Under the pieces are notes generated by a model, which was not told the DNA's origin, did not search any database, and was given only the letters and a program-made list of their open reading frames with translations. Source: Butyrivibrio sp. NC2007 (GTDB lineage Bacteria > Bacillota > Clostridia > Lachnospirales > Lachnospiraceae). Taken from it: a stretch of DNA of 64,000 bases. This document shows positions 43,952 to 53,482 of this stretch, piece after piece. The stretch is taken from NCBI RefSeq assembly GCF_000421405.1, contig NZ_ATWY01000011.1, positions 1 through 64,000 of the forward strand. Reading direction: 5' to 3'. Within the stretch, counting starts at the first letter, position 1. Each line of letters opens with the position of its first letter. Position numbers and translations under genes: made by a program.

Positions 43952-43957
43952 AAACAA

Positions 43958-44146
43958 GGCTTGCACGTTTTGTTTTAGAAGCGTGTTAAATAGGAGATTT
44001 ATCTTCAGTGCAATGACGTACGGGCAAGTATGTGATTGCATTTATTTTGTCATAATTTAGCGATTTAGCACGTTGAAGTTGCAACGCTTTGTGGGGATAA
44101 AAATTCTATGTGCCGGCAATACTATTATTAACAGGTTGGAGATGCT
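43958..44146 (+). other. Long 5' leader of the second peptide-transporter operon
   Basis: About 190 nt without a reading frame of note. It includes TGCAAT/ATTGCA ends (44010-44040) able to enclose a 19-nt loop followed by a T-rich run, and CGTTG/CAACG further down. TTGGAG precedes the ATG at 44147. It resembles no riboswitch class that I can name. Confidence 0.4.
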
Positions 44147-45076
44147 ATGAATACTAAGACACTAATGTACATTGTAAAGAGAATCCTGCTTGCAATAGTT
44201 ACAGTTTGGGTAGTTATCACTGTTACCTTCTTTGTAATGCATGCAGTTCCCGGTGGTCCATTCATCGGTGAGAAGGCCGTAAGTGAATCGGTCATGAAGG
44301 CTATGGAAGCCAAGTACGGACTGGATAAGCCCCTTGGAGTTCAGTACCTTACATATCTTTCTGATGTAGTAACCAAATTCGATTTTGGACCATCACTTAA
44401 GCAGAAGGGTAGAAGCGTTAACGACATCATATTTGATGGAATGAAGACTTCTGCTAAGCTGGGTCTCATTGCTGCTTTGATTGCGCTTGCCAGCGGAGTA
44501 GTCCTTGGATCAGTCGCAGCGCTTCGCAGAAACAAGCTGATCGACAGGATCATCATGATCATTACAACTGCATTCGTATCTATGCCTTCATTTATCATGG
44601 GATCTCTTTTACTGATTGCTTTTGCAATAAATCTTAAGTGGTTCCCGGCAAACGGAGCATCCAAGAACGGACTTGTACTTCCCGTTCTTACGCTTTCCCT
44701 TTACCCAATGGCTTATATCACAAGGCTTACAAGATCCTCAATGCTTGAGGTTCTGGGTCAGGATTATATCAGAACCGCCAAGGCAAAGGGTGTGTCCGGT
44801 ATGAAGATCATCTTTGGACATGCACTTAAGAATTCACTGATTCCGGTTATTACATATTTCGGACCAATGCTTGCAGGTATCGTTACAGGTTCCCTGGTCG
44901 TTGAGCAGATCTTTGCTGTTCCCGGAATAGGTAGGGCCTTCGTAAACAGTATCACAGGCCGTGACTATCCGCTTATCATGGGTACAACCATCGTGCTTGC
45001 AACACTAATCGTTATCATGAACCTTGTGGGCGACATCATGTACAAGGTTGTTGATCCGAGAATCACACTTGAGTAA
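44147..45076 (+). CDS. oppB: Oligopeptide ABC transporter permease OppB
   Basis: 309 aa with six membrane helices. The N-terminal MYIVKRILLAIVTVWVVITVTFFVMHAVPGGPF is diagnostic, and the EAA loop is at GQDYIRTAKAKGVSGMKIIFGHALKNSLIPVI. It ends MYKVVDPRITLE. First gene of a five-gene operon in the order B-C-D-F-A, with a strong promoter and a long leader. Distinct from the permease at 36107. Confidence 0.94.
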   Translation: MNTKTLMYIVKRILLAIVTVWVVITVTFFVMHAVPGGPFIGEKAVSESVMKAMEAKYGLDKPLGVQYLTYLSDVVTKFDFGPSLKQKGRSVNDIIFDGMKTSAKLGLIAALIALASGVVLGSVAALRRNKLIDRIIMIITTAFVSMPSFIMGSLLLIAFAINLKWFPANGASKNGLVLPVLTLSLYPMAYITRLTRSSMLEVLGQDYIRTAKAKGVSGMKIIFGHALKNSLIPVITYFGPMLAGIVTGSLVVEQIFAVPGIGRAFVNSITGRDYPLIMGTTIVLATLIVIMNLVGDIMYKVVDPRITLE

Positions 45077-45090
45077 GGAGAGTTAATATA

Positions 45091-46149
45091 ATGGATATCA
45101 GTAAGTTAAGTGCACAGGTCAATATGGATGATTTCATTCCTGCGACCGACGAAGAAAAAGAATATATGGTGCAGATGCGTCCTTCATCTACATTCTTTAA
45201 GGACTCTGTAAAGAGACTCCTTAAGAATAAGGTAGCGACGGTTTGCTTCTTTATTATTATAATAATAGCTCTTGCAGCCATCTTTATCCCAATGTTCTGG
45301 CCCTATTCCTATGACAGCATGCTTGGTATGACACCCGGTAAGCCTGTTGATAACAGCTTCAAGGATCTTAGACCTTTCGAGTATGGTAAGTCAGAGCTTA
45401 AGAGAATAGAAGCCGGTGAGTCTGTTGTACCTCACATCTTCGGTACAGACTCTCAGGGACGTGACTACTTCATCCGTGTTGTATACGGAACACGTATTTC
45501 ACTGGCAGTTGGTTTCTTTGCCAGCCTTATCGTACTTATTATCGGTATGACCATCGGTTCTGTGGCCGGTTATGCCGGAGGAGCCGTGGACCTTGTCATA
45601 ATGCGAATAGTCGATATAATCTATTCGCTGCCCGATATGCTGATGGTTATCCTTTTATCATCGGTACTTAAGGTAGTAATGGAAGGAGCTCTGGACGGAA
45701 CGGTCCTGGCCAAGATCGGTTCGAACATTATAAGTTTGTTCATAGTCTTTGGTGTACTGTACTGGGTATCCATGGCGAGACTTATAAGAGGTCAGATCTT
45801 ATCACTCCGTGAGCAGGAATACGTACTTGCTGCTGAGGCTGCAGGTGCTAAGGGTAAATGGATCATCTTAAAGCACCTCATCCCTAACTGCTTCTCAGTA
45901 ATCATTATTTCAACTGCACTTCAGATCCCGAGCGCTATCTTCACCGAGAGTTACCTTTCATTCCTCGGACTTGGTGTTAATGCGCCTATGCCATCACTTG
46001 GCTCACTTGCTTCTGATGCGCTGAACGGAATTTCATCTTATCCATACAGACTGATAATTCCCGCAATTGTTATTTCGCTGATAGTTCTTTCACTGAACCT
46101 CTTTGGTGATGGACTTCGCGACGCATTTGATCCTAAGCTGGATACTTAA
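45091..46149 (+). CDS. oppC: Oligopeptide ABC transporter permease OppC
   Basis: 352 aa, longer than the counterpart at 37047 because of an extended N-terminal cytoplasmic arm and a roughly 40-residue insertion after the first helix (FWPYSYDSMLGMTPGKPVDN), a common feature of true OppC. HIFGTDSQGRDYFIRVVYGTRISL is the C-type hallmark. EAA loop at EQEYVLAAEAAGAKGKWIILKHLIPN. Forms the channel with OppB. Confidence 0.94.
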   Translation: MDISKLSAQVNMDDFIPATDEEKEYMVQMRPSSTFFKDSVKRLLKNKVATVCFFIIIIIALAAIFIPMFWPYSYDSMLGMTPGKPVDNSFKDLRPFEYGKSELKRIEAGESVVPHIFGTDSQGRDYFIRVVYGTRISLAVGFFASLIVLIIGMTIGSVAGYAGGAVDLVIMRIVDIIYSLPDMLMVILLSSVLKVVMEGALDGTVLAKIGSNIISLFIVFGVLYWVSMARLIRGQILSLREQEYVLAAEAAGAKGKWIILKHLIPNCFSVIIISTALQIPSAIFTESYLSFLGLGVNAPMPSLGSLASDALNGISSYPYRLIIPAIVISLIVLSLNLFGDGLRDAFDPKLDT

Positions 46150-46165
46150 TTTGGAGGCAAGAATA

Positions 46166-47155
46166 ATGAGATTATTAGAAGTAAGAGATCTGCATACCTC
46201 ATTCTTTACTGATGCAGGTGAGGTAAAGGCAGTTAATGGTATATCTTTTAACCTGGACAGAGGTAAGGTCCTGGGAATCGTAGGAGAGTCCGGAAGTGGT
46301 AAGTCAGTTACTGCATATTCAATAATGCAGATCCTGGCAGGAACCGGTAAGATCGTATCCGGATCGATCAAGCTCGACGGACAGGAGCTTGTCGGCGCCG
46401 GTGAGAAAGTCATGAAGACGGTTCGTGGAAATAAGGTTTCAATCATTTTCCAGGATCCCATGACATCACTTAATCCTACTTATACAATCGGACATCAGCT
46501 TATGGAGGCAATTCTGCTCCATACAGACAGAAATAAAGAACAGGCTCGTGAAAGAGCTATTGAGATGTTAAGACTCGTTAACGTAAATGAGCCTGAAAAG
46601 AGAATGAATCAGTACCCACATGAGTTCTCAGGCGGTATGAGACAGCGTGTTATGATCGCTATGGCTCTTGCCTGCGAACCTGATATCCTTATTGCGGATG
46701 AGCCTACAACAGCTCTTGATGTTACTATTCAGGCACAGATCCTTGATCTTATGAAGTCACTTCAGGAAGAGCTTGGAATGGCTATCATCATGATCACTCA
46801 CGACCTTGGTGTTGTAGCTCAGATGTGCGACGAGGTTATCGTTATGTACGCAGGTTCAATCTGCGAGCAGGGAACTGCTGATGAGATTTTCTACAATCCT
46901 TGTCACGAGTATACAAAGGGACTTCTTCGTTCTATCCCTACAGAGGGCAATGACGGTGAGAAGCTTGAACCTATCACAGGAACACCTATCGACCTTCTGA
47001 ACATGCCTAAGGGATGTCCTTTTGCACCAAGATGCGATAATGCCATGAAGATCTGCCTTCGCGAGAGAGCAGAGCGTATGCAGATTAATGACGATCATGC
47101 GGCAGGCTGCTGGATGAATGTTAAAAAGCAGATGGAAGGCGGTGAAAAAGCATGA
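46166..47155 (+). CDS. oppD: Oligopeptide ABC transporter ATP-binding protein OppD
   Basis: 329 aa. Walker [18 protein letters not shown], signature [10 protein letters not shown], Walker [18 protein letters not shown]-loop ITHDLGV. The C-terminal extension with [17 protein letters not shown] is the oligopeptide/dipeptide transporter domain, whose cysteines can hold an iron-sulfur cluster in characterised relatives. The ATG at 46166 has GGAGG eight bases upstream; a longer reading would lie inside oppC. Confidence 0.95.
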   Translation: MRLLEVRDLHTSFFTDAGEVKAVNGISFNLDRGKVLGIVGESGSGKSVTAYSIMQILAGTGKIVSGSIKLDGQELVGAGEKVMKTVRGNKVSIIFQDPMTSLNPTYTIGHQLMEAILLHTDRNKEQARERAIEMLRLVNVNEPEKRMNQYPHEFSGGMRQRVMIAMALACEPDILIADEPTTALDVTIQAQILDLMKSLQEELGMAIIMITHDLGVVAQMCDEVIVMYAGSICEQGTADEIFYNPCHEYTKGLLRSIPTEGNDGEKLEPITGTPIDLLNMPKGCPFAPRCDNAMKICLRERAERMQINDDHAAGCWMNVKKQMEGGEKA

Positions 47156-48159
47156 GCGAGAATAAGAACCTTGTTGAAATAAAGCACCTTAAGGAATACT
47201 TCAATGTAAACGTAGGATTCTTTAAGAGCAAACCACTTAAGGCAGTTGACGATGTGTCTTTTACCATCAAAAAAGGTGAGACACTTGGACTTGTTGGTGA
47301 GTCAGGCTGTGGTAAGACTACAGTAGGACGTACCATCCTAAACCTCTATAAGCCCACTGACGGAGAGATCTGGTACGATGGCAAGCTTATTAAGACAAAA
47401 GAAGACATTCATGAGTTCAGAAAGAAAGCCACCATGGTTTTCCAGGATCCTTATTCATCACTGAACCCAAGAATGACAGTATCCGATATTATCGGTGAGC
47501 CTCTGGATGTGCATAACCTCTGCAGCTCCAAAGAGGAGAGAAGAGAGAGAATCCTTGAGCTCATGAATTACGTAGGACTTAACTCAGAGCATGCATCAAG
47601 ATATGCTCACGAGTTCTCCGGCGGACAGAGACAGCGTATCGGTATCGCAAGAGCACTTGCAGTTAACCCTGAATTTATCGTCTGTGACGAACCTGTATCT
47701 GCGCTTGACGTTTCAATTCAGGCTCAGGTTATCAATATGTTTGACGAACTCCAGGATAAGCTTGGGCTTACATATCTGTTTATCGCCCATGACCTTCTGG
47801 TTGTAAGACATATCAGTGACAGAATTGCTGTTATGTACCTTGGTAAGATGGTTGAGCTTGCTGATGCAAATGAGATCTATGACAATCCTATGCATCCTTA
47901 CAGTAAGTCACTTATATCATCAGTACCTATTCCGGATCCTAAGATCGCAAGAGCTAACAAGCGTATTGTCCTCTCAGGTGATATACCAAGTCCTCTTAAT
48001 GCTCCTTCAGGATGTCCTTTCAGAACCAGATGTCCTTATGCTGATGAGGCTTGTGCTGCTTCAATGCCTGAGTTTAAAGAGGTTAGCAGCGGACACTTTG
48101 TTGCTTGTCATCATATTGAAGACGTATCAAAGATCCAGAACAAGATTGTGCTAAATTAA
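47152..48159 (+). CDS. oppF: Oligopeptide ABC transporter ATP-binding protein OppF
   Basis: 335 aa. Walker [20 protein letters not shown]-loop [16 protein letters not shown], signature [11 protein letters not shown], Walker [18 protein letters not shown]-loop IAHDLLV, and the C-terminal [16 protein letters not shown] extension. Its start overlaps the oppD stop (ATGA). Partner of OppD; together they power the transporter. Confidence 0.95.
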   Translation: MSENKNLVEIKHLKEYFNVNVGFFKSKPLKAVDDVSFTIKKGETLGLVGESGCGKTTVGRTILNLYKPTDGEIWYDGKLIKTKEDIHEFRKKATMVFQDPYSSLNPRMTVSDIIGEPLDVHNLCSSKEERRERILELMNYVGLNSEHASRYAHEFSGGQRQRIGIARALAVNPEFIVCDEPVSALDVSIQAQVINMFDELQDKLGLTYLFIAHDLLVVRHISDRIAVMYLGKMVELADANEIYDNPMHPYSKSLISSVPIPDPKIARANKRIVLSGDIPSPLNAPSGCPFRTRCPYADEACAASMPEFKEVSSGHFVACHHIEDVSKIQNKIVLN

Positions 48160-48258
48160 ATTTTATTTTAAGAAGTGCACAATATATGGTAAAATGGTAA
48201 AGAATATGGTGAATGCCGTATTTTTTATAAAAACTCATTCATAATAAGGAGGAAAATT

Positions 48259-50121
48259 ATGAAAAAGAAGTTAGTTTCTTTAGTACTTGCATCTTGCATG
48301 GTACTGAGCCTTGCTGCTTGCGGCAACAGCGCTACTCCTGCTGAGACACCTGCTTCAACAGATACTCAGGAGGCAGCTGCACCTGCTGATACAGCAGCTG
48401 ACACTCAGGCAGAAGCTCCTGCAGCTGAGCCTGTTGGAGAGCAGAAGATCAATGTATGTCTTGCTTCAGAGCCTGCATCACTTGATCCTGCACTTAACTC
48501 TGCAGTAGACGGTGCTACACTTATCAACCACCTCTTCTCAGGTCTTGCTAAATGGGGCCTTGATGCAAGCGGAAATCTTGAGCTTCAGCCTGACTGTGCT
48601 GAGGAACTCGTTGAAGGTGTAACAAACGACGACGGAACAGTAACTTACACTTACACACTTAGAGATGGTCTTACATGGTCAGACGGACAGCCTGTAACAG
48701 CAGGTGACTTCGTATTTGCATGGAACAGAGCAATCGCTCCTGAGACAGCAGCTGACTATGGCTACATGTTCGAGGTAGTAGACGGATATGATGATGGTAA
48801 GCTCAATGTAAACGCAATTGATGACAAGACTCTTGAGGTTACTCTTGCAAACACAGTTGCTTACTGGGATGAGCTTCTTGCATTCCCTACATACATGCCT
48901 GTTCGTGAAGATGTAGTTGCTAACGAGGCATGGGCTACAGATCCTTCAACTTATGTATGTAACGGTGCATACACAATGACAAGCTGGGATCACAACTCAC
49001 TTATCACAATCACAAAGAACGATAACTTCTATGATGCTGATAAGATCACAATGGAAGAGATCAACTTCTACCTTTCAGATGATGCTAACAACCAGCTCGC
49101 TAACTTCGAGAATGGTGACTGGCAGATGATCGATGACGTTCCTACAAACGAGATCGCTACTCTTAAGGAGACATATCCTGATGAGTTCGTAACAGCTGGT
49201 CAGCTTGGAACATACTATGTATGCTGGAACATCAACGAGAACATTCTTCCTGCTTCAAACACACTTACAGGTGCTGACAAGGCAGCTGCTGAGAACGAAG
49301 TTCGTAACGCACTTGCACTTCTCATCGACAGAAACTACATCGTAAACGACGTAGCACAGGGTGGACAGGTTCCTGCTTCTTCATTCGTAGCTATGGGTCT
49401 TACAGATGCTGACGGATCACAGTTCTATGAGAACGCCGGCGGAAACAGCTTCAACGGATACTATGATGTATCTGAGGATGCTTACGAAGCTAACTGGGGT
49501 GCTGCTCTTGAGACTCTCAAGAAGTACTACACATTTGATGAGGCTACACAGCAGTTCACAGACTTCCCTACACTTACATACCTCTACAACACATCAGAGG
49601 GACACAAGGCAATTGCTGAAGCTATCCAGGCTACATTTGCTGGTATCGGCATCACAATGAACCTTGAGAACCAGGAGTGGGCTACATTCCTTGATACACG
49701 TAAGGCAGGTAACTACTCAATCGCACGTAACGGTTGGCTCGGTGACTACAACGATCCTATTTCATTCCTTGATATGTGGACAACACAGTCAGGTAACAAC
49801 GATGTTCAGTTCGGTAAGGGCGACAACGCTAAGGTTCAGGCTTACTCACTTGACATCACAGATCTTGGTTACGAGACAAAGGTTGAGAACGGCACATGGT
49901 CAGAGACATATGATGTACTTATCAGCGACATCAAGACCTGCACAGATGTTAAGACTCGTTATGAGCTTATGCACAGAGCAGAGGATCTTCTTATGTCAAC
50001 AGGCTGCATCTGCCCTATCTACTACTACACAGATCTTTACATGATCAGCAGCAACGTAAAGGGATTCTTCTCAAGTCCTCTTGGATACAAGTACTTCATG
50101 TACTGCACAATCACAGGCTAA
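48259..50121 (+). CDS. oppA: Oligopeptide-binding lipoprotein OppA
   Basis: 620 aa. Lipoprotein signal ending SLAAC (Cys about residue 21), then an Ala/Thr/Glu-rich linker (about 22-62) and the family-5 binding fold: INVCLASEPASLDPALNSAVDG, YTYTLRDGLTWSDGQPVTAGDFVFAW, and the late YSIARNGWLGDYNDPISFLDMW, typical of OppA rather than DppA. Codon use is extremely uniform, suggesting very high expression. GGAGG precedes the ATG. The 99-bp gap after oppF contains a TAAAAT that may be an extra promoter. Confidence 0.95.
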   Translation: MKKKLVSLVLASCMVLSLAACGNSATPAETPASTDTQEAAAPADTAADTQAEAPAAEPVGEQKINVCLASEPASLDPALNSAVDGATLINHLFSGLAKWGLDASGNLELQPDCAEELVEGVTNDDGTVTYTYTLRDGLTWSDGQPVTAGDFVFAWNRAIAPETAADYGYMFEVVDGYDDGKLNVNAIDDKTLEVTLANTVAYWDELLAFPTYMPVREDVVANEAWATDPSTYVCNGAYTMTSWDHNSLITITKNDNFYDADKITMEEINFYLSDDANNQLANFENGDWQMIDDVPTNEIATLKETYPDEFVTAGQLGTYYVCWNINENILPASNTLTGADKAAAENEVRNALALLIDRNYIVNDVAQGGQVPASSFVAMGLTDADGSQFYENAGGNSFNGYYDVSEDAYEANWGAALETLKKYYTFDEATQQFTDFPTLTYLYNTSEGHKAIAEAIQATFAGIGITMNLENQEWATFLDTRKAGNYSIARNGWLGDYNDPISFLDMWTTQSGNNDVQFGKGDNAKVQAYSLDITDLGYETKVENGTWSETYDVLISDIKTCTDVKTRYELMHRAEDLLMSTGCICPIYYYTDLYMISSNVKGFFSSPLGYKYFMYCTITG

Positions 50122-50165
50122 AGTAATCACTTGGCGAGGTCCTTTCGAGCCTAGTGTACTACTTT

Positions 50166-50197
50166 GTTCTGGCGAGCACGCAGTGCGAGAGCAGAAC
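50166..50197 (+). other. Stem-loop between oppA stop and its terminator
   Basis: GTTCTG/CAGAAC outer stem with an inner GCAC/GTGC, about 45 bp after oppA and before the terminator. It may stabilise the transcript 3' end or be a small dispersed repeat. Confidence 0.4.
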
Positions 50198-50229
50198 TAC
50201 CTTGTGAAAACAAACTGTGAAATAAAAGA

Positions 50230-50260
50230 GAGCCGATACCATTTGGTATCGGCTCTTTTA
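50230..50260. terminator. Bidirectional terminator between oppA and the convergent gene
   Basis: GAGCCGATACC/GGTATCGGCTC, 11 perfect pairs, ATTT loop, A-rich on one side and TTTTA on the other, so it can serve both converging transcripts. Confidence 0.9.
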
Positions 50261-50289
50261 TTAGTTTGTTTATTTAAAGGTTTCCGGTC

Positions 50290-50820
50290 TTAGAAAGCCT
50301 TTCTTACAGTCATGTGTACCTTGCCACCACGGATGGCAATCTTAACATCGTCTGCAAGCTTTTTAAGAACAGATGCTTCATACTGATCATACTCAGGATC
50401 ATCTACGAAGTGACCAACTACATCTGATGCGATGTCATCGGGAAGCTCGTAGTAAACTTTATCTGAATCAGCTGTCATAGCCTGCTCAAAAGCATCTCTG
50501 AGCATTCCGAGGAAACTTCCTGCAGCTTCGTTCTTTCTTGAGCTGGATGCGGAGATGAGAGTAGCTCTCTTATCCTTGTCCATAACGGTCTCAGTTGTAA
50601 GATTGAGATCATAGGTCTTATCTTCCTGATCAACCCAGAAGGAAGCTTTAACTTCACCTGTTACGATCCTTACCATGCTGAGCATTTCTTCTGTAAAGAG
50701 CTGAAGATGAAGTGAATCTGTAGCATTAAGGCCATTGAATTCAGCAAGCTTCTTGGTTGCTTCAACTGCCTCTTTAAATCCGGTACCCTTGTTATCAATA
50801 GCGATTACGTCTGATTTCAT
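50290..50820 (-). CDS. RsbW-like (anti-sigma/HATPase-like) protein, degenerate
   Basis: 176 aa. The segment FKEAVEATKKLAEFNGLNATDSLHLQLFTEEMLSMV has the helix and acidic pair that begin the ATP-binding part of RsbW/SpoIIAB-type kinases, but the conserved asparagine after EE and the glycine-rich lid are not recognisable, so ATP binding is doubtful. It follows a STAS protein by translational coupling, the classic antagonist/anti-sigma arrangement. The ATG at 50820 is chosen for GGAG eight bases upstream. No sigma factor gene is adjacent. Target unknown. Confidence 0.65.
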   Translation of the reverse strand: MKSDVIAIDNKGTGFKEAVEATKKLAEFNGLNATDSLHLQLFTEEMLSMVRIVTGEVKASFWVDQEDKTYDLNLTTETVMDKDKRATLISASSSRKNEAAGSFLGMLRDAFEQAMTADSDKVYYELPDDIASDVVGHFVDDPEYDQYEASVLKKLADDVKIAIRGGKVHMTVRKAF

Positions 50821-50834
50821 AGTCTCTGCTCCTT

Positions 50835-51134
50835 TCAACCCTCGATGTCAAATATGTTGCTGAATCCGGTTACGGTAAAGACTTCCTTAACGATATCGTT
50901 AGGGTTGACAATCTTAATTGTACCCTTGTTGTAAAGAGCCTTCTTAGCAGAGAGAAGAGTTCTAAGTCCTGCAGAAGAGATGTACTCAAGAGCGGACATA
51001 TCAATTGTAAGAGCCTTAACCTGATCAAGAGACTCATTCAGTACCTTTTCAAGCTCAGGTGCTGTCCCTGTATCAAGTCTTCCCTCCAACGCGATGTTAA
51101 GCTGATCTCCATTAACAGTTTTTGTGATATTCAT
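50835..51134 (-). CDS. STAS-domain anti-sigma factor antagonist-like protein
   Basis: 99 aa single STAS domain: ITKTVNGDQLNIALEGRLDTGTAPELEKVL, then LTIDMSALEYISSAGLRTLLSA, where the SSAG serine is the usual phosphorylation site of SpoIIAA/RsbV, and a closing IVNPNDIVKEVFTVTGF. The ATG at 51134 has AGGAGG six bases upstream. It precedes and overlaps the RsbW-like gene, so the pair probably forms a partner-switching module; no phosphatase is nearby. Confidence 0.9.
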   Translation of the reverse strand: MNITKTVNGDQLNIALEGRLDTGTAPELEKVLNESLDQVKALTIDMSALEYISSAGLRTLLSAKKALYNKGTIKIVNPNDIVKEVFTVTGFSNIFDIEG

Positions 51135-51258
51135 AGCATTCCTCCTAAATGTGTGTAGGTGAAACAATAATATGATTTATTGTTCTTATTTTATCATAAT
51201 TGTGCATAGCTTGTGCACTATTATTAATGAGATTAATCATTAAAACATCATAAAATTC

Positions 51259-51474
51259 TCAAGAAATATGGGATGTTTCATCAAGCTCTTTTCTAAGGAA
51301 CCCGACATAGCTGCCAAGTCCGGCGAAAATTGCAAGCAGAATAGTGTGGATTTCGATAAGTGACTGCCCCAGAGCTACATGATTTATAACGCTAAGGATC
51401 ATAGCAAACAACAGCCATGTGACAACAGTGTTGATCATAGATTTGATGATAATCAGTTTTGTGCTTTCTTTCAT
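51259..51474 (-). CDS. Small membrane protein, two helices
   Basis: 71 aa with two hydrophobic helices (about residues 12-30 and 40-60), both ends charged. No family recognised. GGAGAG upstream of the ATG and a well-formed promoter with a TGTGA direct-repeat box (shared with the cystatin-like gene at 6236) argue that it is real and regulated. Function unknown. Confidence 0.75.
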   Translation of the reverse strand: MKESTKLIIIKSMINTVVTWLLFAMILSVINHVALGQSLIEIHTILLAIFAGLGSYVGFLRKELDETSHIS

Positions 51475-51531
51475 AATTTTCTCTCCTTTACTTTCCCCTG
51501 ATGGGAAGCGCTCTCTCTTTGTTATATTAAA

Positions 51532-51565
51532 AGAATAGCATTTGCTTTATCACAGTAATGTCACA
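51532..51565 (-). promoter_or_regulatory. Promoter with TGTGA direct-repeat activator box, small membrane protein
   Basis: Minus-strand element TGTGACATTACTGTGATA (51565-51548) lies exactly 10 bp before TATTCT (51537-51532). It differs from the box at 6324-6341 at one base in 18. It also lies upstream of the divergent SulP gene. Confidence 0.55.
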
Positions 51566-51578
51566 CACTAAATATTTC

Positions 51579-51606
51579 TTTACTTTTTAGCAGATGGTAA
51601 TATAAT
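51579..51606 (+). promoter_or_regulatory. Promoter of the SulP transporter gene
   Basis: TTTACT (51579-51584), 16 bp, TATAAT (51601-51606), about 55 bp before the chosen ATG. Confidence 0.6.
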
Positions 51607-51661
51607 TAAAAACTGTGTATTTATTTAGATGATGTTAGTATTAGCGGAGGATGTTAGTAAC

Positions 51662-53308
51662 ATGCAATCAAAAGACAAATTAAAGCCAATGCTGTTTTCA
51701 AACCTGAAGCACTATAGTGTAAAGCAGTTTGGCAGTGATGTTGTATCCGGAATCATAGTTGCCATAATTGCACTTCCTTTGTCAATCGCCCTTGCTCTTG
51801 CATCGGGTGTTGGCCCTGAGGAAGGTCTTTATACAGCTATCGTAGCGGGCTTTATTATTTCATTTTTAGGTGGCTCAAGAGTTCAGATAGCAGGCCCCAC
51901 AGCTGCTTTTGCAACAATCGTTGCCGGAATCGTGGCAACCAAGGGAATGGAAGGACTGGCACTTGCTACTATATTTGCCGGTATTCTTCTTATTCTCATG
52001 GGAGTATTCAGACTTGGCTCCCTTATCAAGTTCATTCCTTATACTATAACAACCGGATTTACAGCAGGTATTGCTGTGACAATCCTTGTGGGACAGATCA
52101 AGGACTTCCTGGGATTAACATATCCTGCAGGAACCAAGACAGTTGAGACAATGGAGAAGGTGAAGGCCATAGGTGCAAACATCGGAACCATCAACGTGTG
52201 GGCTCTTGTAGTCGGTGTTGTTTGCCTTCTTATTCAGATTGTATGGCCCAAGGTAAGCAAAAAGATTCCCGGATCTCTCGTGGCAGTTATCGTTGGAATC
52301 CTAATGGTGAAGCTTCTTAATCTTAACGTTAACACCATAGGAGACCTTTATGAGATAAAGGGAACACTTCCACAGCTTCATGTTCCTGCCTTTGATTTTG
52401 AGACAATCAGATCGGTAGCAGGAGACGGCTTTACCATTGCAATCCTTGCAGCTATTGAATCATTGTTATCCTGTGTTGTAGCTGACTCCATGATCAACTC
52501 TCACCACAGATCAAACATGGAGCTTATCGCTCAGGGTGCAGGTAATATCGGTTCTGCACTTTTTGGTGGTATCCCTGCAACAGGTGCTATTGCCAGAACA
52601 GCGGCAAACATCAAAAATGGTGGAAGAACACCTATAGCCGGAATGGTACATTCTTTATGCCTGGTTCTTGTTCTTGTAGTACTGATGCCATTTGCAAAGC
52701 TTATTCCTATGCCTACCATAGCTGCAATCCTGTTTATGGTTGCATATAACATGTGCCAGTGGAGAACTTTCGTACATCTTTGTAAGACAGCTCCAAAGAG
52801 CGATGTATTTGTTCTTGTCATCACCTTTGTACTGACTATTGTATTTGACCTTGTAGTAGCTATTGAGATCGGTATGGTCCTTGCATGCCTCCTGTTCATG
52901 AAGAGAATGAGCGACGAGTCAGGTATCACAGGATGGAAGTATTATGACCCCGATGAAGATCCTGATGGACCTGAGCTTAAAGATATTCCTAAGCACGTCA
53001 GAGTCTATGAGATCAGCGGACCTATGTTCTTCGGTGATGCTGATATGATCGCAGAGATCGGCTTTAAGGACTTCACAAGATCACTTGTAATCCGTATGCG
53101 TGGAGTTCCTGCAATTGATGCAACAGCTATGCACTCCTTTGAACAGCTCTATGAAAGATGCAAAGAAAACGGTGTTCAGCTTGTCTTTTCCCATGTAAAT
53201 GAGCAGCCTATGGCTACTATGGAGAAGGACGGATTTGTTGATCTTGTAGGCAGAGAGAACTTTCAGCCTCACATTGACGATGCCTTAAAGCGTGCAGCTG
53301 AAATTTGA
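51662..53308 (+). CDS. SulP-family inorganic anion transporter with STAS domain
   Basis: 548 aa. About 12 to 14 membrane helices; the SulP signature is near the N-terminus (SDVVSGIIVAIIALPLSIALALASGVGPEEGLY). The GSRVQIAGPTAAFATIVAGI segment and the ESLLSCVVADSM helix belong to the transport core. A cytoplasmic STAS domain (HVRVYEISGPMFFGDADMI ... AIDATAMHSFEQLYERCKENGV) closes it. Relatives carry sulfate, bicarbonate or dicarboxylates. The ATG at 51662 has GGAGG 11 bases upstream; an ATG at 51629 is possible. Confidence 0.93.
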   Translation: MQSKDKLKPMLFSNLKHYSVKQFGSDVVSGIIVAIIALPLSIALALASGVGPEEGLYTAIVAGFIISFLGGSRVQIAGPTAAFATIVAGIVATKGMEGLALATIFAGILLILMGVFRLGSLIKFIPYTITTGFTAGIAVTILVGQIKDFLGLTYPAGTKTVETMEKVKAIGANIGTINVWALVVGVVCLLIQIVWPKVSKKIPGSLVAVIVGILMVKLLNLNVNTIGDLYEIKGTLPQLHVPAFDFETIRSVAGDGFTIAILAAIESLLSCVVADSMINSHHRSNMELIAQGAGNIGSALFGGIPATGAIARTAANIKNGGRTPIAGMVHSLCLVLVLVVLMPFAKLIPMPTIAAILFMVAYNMCQWRTFVHLCKTAPKSDVFVLVITFVLTIVFDLVVAIEIGMVLACLLFMKRMSDESGITGWKYYDPDEDPDGPELKDIPKHVRVYEISGPMFFGDADMIAEIGFKDFTRSLVIRMRGVPAIDATAMHSFEQLYERCKENGVQLVFSHVNEQPMATMEKDGFVDLVGRENFQPHIDDALKRAAEI

Positions 53309-53332
53309 ATAAAAATCAGTTCATAAATAAAG

Positions 53333-53371
53333 GTGCAATCATCCTAAAAATATAGATGGTTGCACTTTTTT
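53333..53371 (+). terminator. Terminator after the SulP gene
   Basis: GTGCAATCATC/GATGGTTGCAC (one G-T pair), 11-base loop, six Ts. Confidence 0.9.
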
Positions 53372-53482
53372 ATTGGGTTAATCCAAATATAATATAATGG
53401 TAAAATAATTATAAAAATACGTTTTTTAGAAGAAAAATGTATTACACTATATTTATGAAATTGGCGATGAAAGGACCATCTT

